DNA from: Betaproteobacteria bacterium
GTDB lineage: Bacteria > Pseudomonadota > Gammaproteobacteria > Burkholderiales > Burkholderiaceae_A
Length of the DNA: 5,119 nt
Assembly: GCA_028139685.1 (NCBI GenBank)
Contig: JAOINQ010000041.1
Span: 1 to 5,119, forward strand
Direction: 5' to 3'
In this document: piece after piece, positions 1-5,119 of the stretch
Numbering within the stretch: position 1 is the first letter of the stretch
How the letters are laid out: each line of letters opens with the position of its first letter
The notes under the pieces: generated by a model
The model's input: the letters and a program-made list of their open reading frames with translations, nothing else
What the model was told of the DNA's origin: nothing
Databases searched by the model: none
Made by a program: the position numbers and the translations under genes

Positions 1-1627
1 TTTGGTGCGCGGCTTTTGTTTTGGGGGAGCGCTTGAGTTAGCTTTATCCTGTAGGTATATTGTTGCTATAGACGAAGAAACGACAAGCTTTTCCCTCCCT
101 GAGGTAAAGTTGGGTATCTACCCAGGGTGGGGAGGAATAAAGAGGTTGCCACAGAAAATCGGGCCAATTAATGCAATGAATATGATGCTCAGTGGGAGTT
201 TTGTTAATGCAAGAAAAGCCTACCGAATCGGACTGGCAGATGTGCTTTCTCCTATTAGAACGGTTGAAAACGCTTGTAAAAGATTGATTAAAAATCAACC
301 CAGGAAAAAGGAATTAAATTTCATAAACAGATTAATGCAAGGCCCTTTGAAGAAAGTTACTTATTTCTTGATTAAGCGTTCCCTAAAGAAAAAGGCTATG
401 GAGGAACATTATCCTGCTCCCTTCGGGATACTCGATTTATGGCTTAAGCAAAACGGCGATCCTACTAAAGATGAGAGCCTTCATAGTAAAATCCTTGGCT
501 CCAAAACAGCTAAAAATCTCTTGAGAGTTTTTCTGTTAAGAGAAAAACTCAAAAGCCTCGGCAAGATTAACACGAAAGCTAAAAATACTGACCAATATCC
601 CATCAAGCATATCCATATTATTGGAGCCGGGACTATGGGGGGAGATATTGCGATTTGGTGTGTCCTTCAGGGTTTTACTGTTTCTATTCAAGACCTTTCC
701 GTAGAACAGATAGCTAGAGTTATGAAAAAAGCTTCTCGTGATTTTAATAGAAAATTTAAAAATAAGTATAAGCAAAAATCATTATTAGATAATTTAATAC
801 CAGATTTGATTGGTTCCGGCATAGAAAAAGCCGACGTAGTCATTGAGGCAGCGACTGAAAATTTAGAGGTTAAACGTAATATTTTTTCCGAAATTGAAAA
901 AAAAGCAAAATCTACTGCTCTCTTATGTTCCAACACGTCAAGTATAAAAATAGAAGAAATTTCAAAAAAGTTGAAAGACCCAAACAGACTTGTTGGAGTA
1001 CACTTTTTTAACCCTGTTTTAAAAATGCCTCTCGTGGAAATTATAAAGTCTAATCAATGTGACCAAAATTTTTTAAATTTTGCTATGAATTTTACTAGCC
1101 GAATAAAAAAACTACCTCTGCCAGTTCAAAGTAGTCCTGGATTTTTGGTTAACGCTGTTTTAATGCCTTACCTACAAAGCGCAATGAGGACGGTGGATAA
1201 CGGTATTAGTCCGGAAGATATCGATTATGCGATGAAGTGTTGGGGAATGCCTATGGGTCCACTAGAACTTGTTGACACCGTCGGACTTGATATTTGTCTT
1301 GCTGTTGGTGAGACCATTACACAGTCTGAACCAACACCAATATGTCTAAAAGAGTTAACTCGAAAGCGACATTTCGGCAAAAAAACTAATCAAGGATTTT
1401 ATAAGTGGGAAAAAGGAAGAAAAGTATCAAAAACAAAATTAAAACTGACTGACATGGAAAGAAGCAACTTAGCAGAAAATCTTATAAAACCGTTAATACA
1501 AAAAACAATTTCTCTTGTTGAGGAAGGGATAGTCGAGAGTGAAGAATTAGCAGATGCTGGCGTAATATTTGGAACCGGTTTCGCACCATTTTTAGGAGGA
1601 CCTATTCACCACCACAAGAACAAATAA
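1..1627 (+). CDS. FadB/FadJ-like bifunctional enoyl-CoA hydratase / 3-hydroxyacyl-CoA dehydrogenase (5' partial)
   Basis: This protein catalyses the two middle steps of fatty-acid beta-oxidation in the cytoplasm: hydration of 2-enoyl-CoA, then NAD-dependent oxidation of 3-hydroxyacyl-CoA. The frame is open at the left edge and the first visible residues are already inside the crotonase core, so about 100 N-terminal residues are missing; the TTG at position 2 is not a start. Counting from that codon, the two hydratase glutamates are E12 (in GGALELAL) and E34 (in LPEVKLGI), equivalent to E119 and E139 of E. coli FadB. The NAD-binding Rossmann motif GAGTMGG is at 208-214, with the acidic residue D231 after strand 2. 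The dehydrogenase catalytic pair is H334 (VGVHFFNP) and E346 (MPLVEII), with the same 12-residue spacing as FadB H450/E462. The C-terminal helical domains follow and end soon after GFAPFLGGP. The gene stops with tandem TAATAA. All key residues are present, so it looks functional. Whether it is FadB-type or FadJ-type cannot be decided, and no thiolase partner is visible. Confidence 0.95.
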   Translation, partial: LVRGFCFGGALELALSCRYIVAIDEETTSFSLPEVKLGIYPGWGGIKRLPQKIGPINAMNMMLSGSFVNARKAYRIGLADVLSPIRTVENACKRLIKNQPRKKELNFINRLMQGPLKKVTYFLIKRSLKKKAMEEHYPAPFGILDLWLKQNGDPTKDESLHSKILGSKTAKNLLRVFLLREKLKSLGKINTKAKNTDQYPIKHIHIIGAGTMGGDIAIWCVLQGFTVSIQDLSVEQIARVMKKASRDFNRKFKNKYKQKSLLDNLIPDLIGSGIEKADVVIEAATENLEVKRNIFSEIEKKAKSTALLCSNTSSIKIEEISKKLKDPNRLVGVHFFNPVLKMPLVEIIKSNQCDQNFLNFAMNFTSRIKKLPLPVQSSPGFLVNAVLMPYLQSAMRTVDNGISPEDIDYAMKCWGMPMGPLELVDTVGLDICLAVGETITQSEPTPICLKELTRKRHFGKKTNQGFYKWEKGRKVSKTKLKLTDMERSNLAENLIKPLIQKTISLVEEGIVESEELADAGVIFGTGFAPFLGGPIHHHKNK

Positions 1628-1630
1628 TAA

Positions 1631-1672
1631 ACTACCTCAGATTTGTCCTTCGAAGCGCATCTGGAGTATAGT
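1631..1672. terminator. Candidate weak stem-loop at the convergent gene ends
   Basis: An imperfect inverted repeat lies at the meeting point of the two transcription units. CTCAGAT (1636-1642) pairs with ATCTGGAG (1659-1666) with one bulged G, and ACTA (1631-1634) pairs with TAGT (1669-1672). The loop is about 16 bases and contains TTCGAA. Both exits are T-rich: minus-strand sequence reading on from 1630 is TTATTATTTGTTCTTG, and plus-strand sequence after 1672 is TTCTAACTTTGTCTTT. It overlaps the last DUF1329 codons and has neither a GC-rich stem nor a clean U-tract. It could be a weak bidirectional terminator or chance. Confidence 0.25.
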
Positions 1673-2939
1673 TTCTAACTTTGTCTTTAAAACCGAACTT
1701 CGGAGGTGAGACAACTTCATTATCCAAACCGGAAACAAAACACATCTCATTATTCAAGTCGTAGTGCACGTGTACTCGATACCAAGGAAAGTTTTCTTCT
1801 TTTTGCTGAACAAGTCCATGGAGCGCCACCCTCCACAAATCCCCTCGTCTAGAATACGCATCTTCCATCAAAACCATCCAACTATCTTCATCTACATAAA
1901 AAACACGTTTAGAATAGATATGTCTAGACGACTGCTTTAATCTTGCCTCAACAACCCAGACGCGATGAAACTCATATCTTACGAATTCAGCTTTAATACA
2001 GTTTTTGCCGAGAATATCTGAATACTTAATATTTTTATTATCTAGTTTGTTAACATTATACGGAACAAGAAAAGTTTGTTTTCCGCGCAGTTTCCAGTCG
2101 AAACGATCTAAATCCCCATTAAATCCATCAATTTGATCTGCAGTAATCAATCCTTGAGAACCTCTTCCGGTAGCATCATGCGAGGCATCCGGTGCACGCC
2201 GAACTCTCCTTTGAGCTGAACTATAAATCCACGCCTTTCTCTTTTGTTTTAATAATGGTATCGGCTCATGGACCAACAAAATATCACCAACCAACGAAGC
2301 TGGTTCAAAATATCTAGCTAATACATAATATTGCATTTCATTGGCGCCTTTATCAAGGGCTTCAGACGACAACCTTTTGCTCCATACCCCAACTCTAGTA
2401 AATACTCCCGTTGAATTTACAACAAAGGAGTGGGCTTTTTTTTCCTCACTTTTTCCTTGATAACGAGACAAATGGTTAAGCATTACTTCAGCACCATTCT
2501 TCGGAAATTTGAAGGGGATATATTTGCGCAGTTTGTCAGCGTGATGAGAATTTTCTAAACTGCCTTCAATTTGCAGTTTGATCTTTCTCGGATGATTGGA
2601 GGAACGATAGGAATTAAAAACTTGTATTTCATAATTAGGATATTTATTGAGTACAGCCTGTAACCCTAATGACAAATGAAGGGAATATTCATTCATGTTG
2701 CTTTTATTTACTGTAAATATTGGACGTTCAGAATCTATACTATTTTTTTTACTCCGATACCTAATATTGATTAGTTCTTTAAATTTCTTTCTGGACTCAT
2801 GATATTCAGGTACAAGACCATCTGACGAACCTCCGCTCTCCGCTCCTGAATATGTAAACTTTCCGGTTGTATTGCTCTTGGCTATTCCTACCATAGAAGC
2901 ATAAATGAAACATGCAACCACAAAACCAAATTTAGTCAT
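1632..2939 (-). CDS. DUF1329 family exported protein (LolA/LolB-like fold)
   Basis: A 435-residue protein of the DUF1329 family, whose members are predicted to have a LolA/LolB-like lipid-binding fold and are often annotated as outer-membrane lipoprotein-sorting proteins. Residues 1-22 look like a Sec signal peptide (K3, hydrophobic 4-19, likely cleavage after AKS at 20-22), which places the protein in the periplasm or at the envelope. The mature N-terminus carries the family pattern SGAESGGSSDGLVPEY (31-46). A second family block covers about 73-118 (FTVNKSNMNEY through YPNYEIQVFNSYR). The strongest block is 235-297: AWIYSSAQRRVRRAPD, then DQIDGFNGDLDRFDWKL, then VPYN. The end PDALRRTNLR is typical, so the gene is full length. 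The mature protein has only two cysteines, C314 and C400. Its ATG overlaps the stop of the upstream flavoenzyme gene by four bases, and no strong Shine-Dalgarno sequence is seen. By context it probably works with the RND transporter in the same operon, as a periplasmic carrier or partner. The substrate is unknown. Confidence 0.92.
   Translation of the reverse strand: MTKFGFVVACFIYASMVGIAKSNTTGKFTYSGAESGGSSDGLVPEYHESRKKFKELINIRYRSKKNSIDSERPIFTVNKSNMNEYSLHLSLGLQAVLNKYPNYEIQVFNSYRSSNHPRKIKLQIEGSLENSHHADKLRKYIPFKFPKNGAEVMLNHLSRYQGKSEEKKAHSFVVNSTGVFTRVGVWSKRLSSEALDKGANEMQYYVLARYFEPASLVGDILLVHEPIPLLKQKRKAWIYSSAQRRVRRAPDASHDATGRGSQGLITADQIDGFNGDLDRFDWKLRGKQTFLVPYNVNKLDNKNIKYSDILGKNCIKAEFVRYEFHRVWVVEARLKQSSRHIYSKRVFYVDEDSWMVLMEDAYSRRGDLWRVALHGLVQQKEENFPWYRVHVHYDLNNEMCFVSGLDNEVVSPPKFGFKDKVRNYTPDALRRTNLR
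2936..2939 (-). other. ATGA stop/start overlap: flavoenzyme to DUF1329 gene
   Basis: The flavoenzyme TGA and the DUF1329 ATG again overlap as ATGA. Upstream there is only a purine-rich AAAGAAAAG, about 16 bases or more before the ATG and so poorly placed as a ribosome binding site. This again suggests coupled translation and fixes the start of the DUF1329 gene, which is followed directly by a credible signal peptide. Confidence 0.85.
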
Positions 2940-3934
2940 AACAGATTCATTATCTTTTCTTTTGCACGACTATACTCCTCAATCAATTGACTAACAATTT
3001 CGGCAGTCCTTTGCTTTTGATCTATATCTCCCACTCCCTGTCCTGCGCTCCAGATATCTTTCCAGGCTTTACTGCCAAGTTTTTCAAAAGAAGAGAAGTT
3101 TACCTGTTTTAACTTCCTTCCTAAAAATAATTGTAATCCTAGTTTAAAACGCGGCCAGGAAAATAATTTGTTTGAATTGTACCCTGCTTTGTCCGCACTT
3201 TCTTTCAAGTAACTTCCATAAATGCCTGTAAAAAAATTTGTATAGACAATATCATTAGCCGAAGATCGTATAATCATGTCTTTATAATCCTCCGGAGCAG
3301 GACACTCTGCAGAGCATATAAATTTTGTACCCATATATACGAAGTCTGCTCCCATAACCTGGGCAGCAAGAATTTGAGACCCATTAGTAATTGAGCCAGC
3401 GAGTACTAATGGCCCACTATATATTTTTCTAACTTCAGTCACTAATGCAAAAGGGTTTAGCGTACCTGCATGTCCTCCTGCCCCAGTCGCAACTAGTATC
3501 AAGCCATCAACTCCAGCTTCAATAGCTTTTTCAGCATGCCTTAAACTTATAACATCATGAAATACTAACCCCCCATAACTTTTTACAGCATGAACAACCT
3601 CATTAGGGGATCTAAGACTTGTAATAGTTATTGGAACCTTTTCATCAACACAGACCCTCAAATCCTTTTCTAACCTAGAATTCGATGCGTGTACAATTTG
3701 ATTAACTGCATACGGTGCTACAAACCTATTGTTTTCCCGTTCTTTTTCTAGCTTTTCTTTAATCTCTTGAAGCCATTGTTTTAATGTCCCTTCACCCCTA
3801 GCGTTTAGTGCCGGGAAAGATCCAACGACCCCAGCACAACATTGCGCAACAACAGTTCGCGGATTAGATAAAATAAATAAAGGCGAAGCAATTACCGGAA
3901 GACGTAAACTTATTTTTAACTTTTCTAGAGTCAT
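2936..3934 (-). CDS. Nitronate monooxygenase-family FMN enzyme, NADH:quinone reductase (PA1024)-like
   Basis: A 332-residue TIM-barrel flavoprotein of the nitronate monooxygenase (2-nitropropane dioxygenase) superfamily. The N-terminus PVIASPLFILSNPRTV (13-28) is followed by AGVVGSFPALNAR (34-46) and PYAVNQIVH (74-82). These signatures resemble the subgroup of Pseudomonas aeruginosa PA1024, which was first called 2-nitropropane dioxygenase and later shown to be an NADH:quinone reductase. The active-site histidine is H155 in GAGGHAG (151-157), close to H152 of PA1024. FMN-phosphate-binding segments are visible at LAGSITNG (178-185) and GADFVYMGT (195-203). The C-terminus has KAWKDIWSAGQGVG (289-302). 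There is no signal peptide or membrane segment, so it is probably cytoplasmic. The stretch at 258-288 differs from the usual family sequence and is basic and hydrophobic. The ATG overlaps the upstream transporter stop, and the DUF1329 start overlaps this gene's stop, so it is the middle gene of a coupled operon. The true electron acceptor or substrate is not known; family membership is secure, the exact reaction is inferred. Confidence 0.92.
   Translation of the reverse strand: MTLEKLKISLRLPVIASPLFILSNPRTVVAQCCAGVVGSFPALNARGEGTLKQWLQEIKEKLEKERENNRFVAPYAVNQIVHASNSRLEKDLRVCVDEKVPITITSLRSPNEVVHAVKSYGGLVFHDVISLRHAEKAIEAGVDGLILVATGAGGHAGTLNPFALVTEVRKIYSGPLVLAGSITNGSQILAAQVMGADFVYMGTKFICSAECPAPEDYKDMIIRSSANDIVYTNFFTGIYGSYLKESADKAGYNSNKLFSWPRFKLGLQLFLGRKLKQVNFSSFEKLGSKAWKDIWSAGQGVGDIDQKQRTAEIVSQLIEEYSRAKEKIMNLL
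3931..3934 (-). other. ATGA stop/start overlap: transporter to flavoenzyme
   Basis: On the minus strand the transporter's TGA stop and the flavoenzyme's ATG share four bases (ATGA). The upstream bases, ACTGCCAATAAAAACGAA, contain no Shine-Dalgarno-like run at normal spacing. Translation of the flavoenzyme therefore probably depends on ribosomes that finish the transporter. The overlap is seen directly; the coupling is inferred. Confidence 0.85.
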
Positions 3935-5119
3935 TTCGTTTTTATTGGCAGTCCAAAATATTTTAATAAAACCGGAGCCAAAAAAATTGCTCCTACTAGA
4001 TTAAATATAAACATAAATCCTAAAAGTAATCCCATGTCTTGCTGAAATTTCAAATCTGAAAAGTACCAGCAAAAAACAGCAACAGATGTAACCAAGGCTG
4101 TAAATATTGAGGCTGATCCCCTTTGACGCAAACTTTCTGAATAACTTTTCTCAATACTCAGTCCATCATACTTAACATAATGATACATCCTTTCGAACAG
4201 ATATATTCCATAATCTACTCCCACCGCAACTCCCAATGCTATTACAGGTAAGGTGTTCATCTTTACCCCTATATTTAAAAATACCATTAAAGCATTGCAC
4301 CAGACGGTTACAAGTATTAGTGGTAAGATTATTGCCAAAGTAACCTTTATAGATCTAAAAAGGACCAAACACAAAAAGCCGACAGAGAAAAACAAAGCAG
4401 TATTAACCAGAGGTTCAGATTTTTTTATCACATCGTTGCGGGATGCTGAAACACCAACCATTCCTAACGCCATTCTTAATTTCACTTGATCATTTTTTAA
4501 CGTGGAAGAAAATTGATTTATGTCTTTAACCAAACTATCTATCGTAGTCGCTTTTCTGTCTTTTAAAAAAATTGATATCGGCAAGGCAGAACATTCAGTA
4601 TTCATATAAGCATTTCCTCTTTTCGTAGCATAGCCAACACCTTGAGCAATTTGAAGAGAGCTTGATGGAACTGTTCTCCATTTGAAAAAATTTTCGGAGT
4701 ATGCCTGGTTAATCTTCTTCACCAGTCCGGCAAGACCTTCGACAGCTAGGACATTTGGATTCTGATAGACAAAAAATTCAAACTCAGAAAGAGTTTTCAT
4801 TACGTCAGGACTTAAACATGGAGAATCTTCTCCTTTAATCTCAGCTATAACACGGAAATTATCGATATTAAAATCATAAGATGTAACTATTTCTTCAGTA
4901 TCTAGGTTATATCTAGATTCTGGTTTTAGTTCAGAAACACCATGACGCAATTCTCCGATTTGTAAGTCTTTCGTTACAAAAAAACCCGTAATAAACAAGG
5001 ATCCTGCTAAGAGTAAAATGAAAACTAGATAAGGCTTTTGAAAAATAATCGCCAGTTTAATCCAAATAGCCTCTAATGGCGCAGAAGCATTTAATGACTG
5101 ACTGAATTTTATATTTGAC
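3931..5119 (-). CDS. MMPL/RND-family transporter, C-terminal half (5' partial, runs off right edge)
   Basis: This is the second half of a 12-helix inner-membrane RND pump of the MMPL (hydrophobic-substrate or lipid) type, driven by the proton gradient. The frame stays open through all 40 complete codons between the TTG at 4998 and the window edge, so that TTG is internal and 395 residues are visible. Numbering from the edge: a cytoplasmic segment, TM7 at about 30-48, then the family motif LQIGELRHGVSELKPESRYN (52-71) that opens the second periplasmic porter domain (about 50-235). TM8 to TM12 lie near 237-254, 259-281, 287-311, 336-354 and 362-388. TM10 contains GVDYGIY with D302 and Y303, the Asp-Tyr pair used for proton coupling in MmpL3-type pumps, so the half looks active. 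The stop overlaps the flavoenzyme start (ATGA). The partner DUF1329 protein is two genes downstream. The promoter and the first half are beyond 5119. Transport direction and substrate cannot be told from this half. Confidence 0.93.
   Translation of the reverse strand, partial: SNIKFSQSLNASAPLEAIWIKLAIIFQKPYLVFILLLAGSLFITGFFVTKDLQIGELRHGVSELKPESRYNLDTEEIVTSYDFNIDNFRVIAEIKGEDSPCLSPDVMKTLSEFEFFVYQNPNVLAVEGLAGLVKKINQAYSENFFKWRTVPSSSLQIAQGVGYATKRGNAYMNTECSALPISIFLKDRKATTIDSLVKDINQFSSTLKNDQVKLRMALGMVGVSASRNDVIKKSEPLVNTALFFSVGFLCLVLFRSIKVTLAIILPLILVTVWCNALMVFLNIGVKMNTLPVIALGVAVGVDYGIYLFERMYHYVKYDGLSIEKSYSESLRQRGSASIFTALVTSVAVFCWYFSDLKFQQDMGLLLGFMFIFNLVGAIFLAPVLLKYFGLPIKTK

Noticed and set aside
2..4. 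TTG at position 2 as a start codon for the beta-oxidation protein
   Set aside because: It lies inside the crotonase core just before the oxyanion-hole and catalytic segment; the true start must be upstream of the window.
44..298. Minus-strand open frame opposite the hydratase domain
   Set aside because: It is antisense to the crotonase core with both catalytic glutamates; no domain and no sign of independent coding.
897..904. Run of eight A in the beta-oxidation gene; similar 8-base runs at 2436-2443 and 2743-2750 in the DUF1329 gene
   Set aside because: The frame stays intact across each run and encodes ordinary Lys/Asn/Glu codons; such runs are expected in AT-rich DNA, and no alternative frame of interest follows.
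536..936. Two overlapping minus-strand open frames (536-775 and 688-936) opposite the dehydrogenase domain
   Set aside because: Both are shadows of the Rossmann-fold coding region and have no recognisable content.
2909..2939. Possible lipobox VVAC (residues 7-10) at the start of the DUF1329 protein
   Set aside because: It would leave only nine residues before the cysteine, too short for n- and h-regions; an ordinary signal peptide cut after residue 22 fits better.
4253..4489. Plus-strand open frame of 78 codons inside the transporter gene
   Set aside because: It lies fully antisense to a well-supported coding region rich in family motifs, and its translation shows no recognisable domain.

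Overview
The window holds four genes and almost no intergenic DNA. Base composition is AT-rich: a hand count over sample lines gives roughly 39% GC. Gene types (a FadB/FadJ-like fusion, a DUF1329 exported protein, an MMPL-type RND pump half with Asp-Tyr in TM10) point to a Gram-negative proteobacterium, most likely a gammaproteobacterium. A marine or other low-GC lineage is only a guess. No RNA gene, mobile element, CRISPR array or clear promoter is visible.

Layout. Positions 1-1627 (+) carry the 3' three quarters of a bifunctional enoyl-CoA hydratase / 3-hydroxyacyl-CoA dehydrogenase of fatty-acid beta-oxidation; its 5' end lies before the window. It meets, tail to tail with a 4-base gap, a leftward operon that occupies the rest of the window. 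In transcription order the operon is: the C-terminal half of an MMPL/RND-family membrane transporter (3931-5119, start beyond the right edge), an FMN-dependent nitronate monooxygenase / NADH:quinone reductase-like enzyme (2936-3934), and a secreted DUF1329 (LolA/LolB-like) protein (1632-2939). Both junctions inside the operon are 4-base ATGA overlaps, so the three proteins are probably made in a coupled way.

Interpretation. DUF1329 proteins and RND/MMPL transporters are often encoded together, frequently with a DUF1302 outer-membrane protein, in clusters linked to handling of hydrophobic compounds. The likely reading is a periplasm-spanning lipid or hydrophobic-substrate transport module (pump plus periplasmic carrier) with a flavin enzyme inserted between the two, next to acyl-CoA beta-oxidation. 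The substrate cannot be read from the sequence. The most unusual points are the flavoenzyme placed between two envelope transport genes, a divergent basic/hydrophobic segment in that enzyme, and the transporter frame, which runs off the right edge instead of starting at the internal TTG at 4998.
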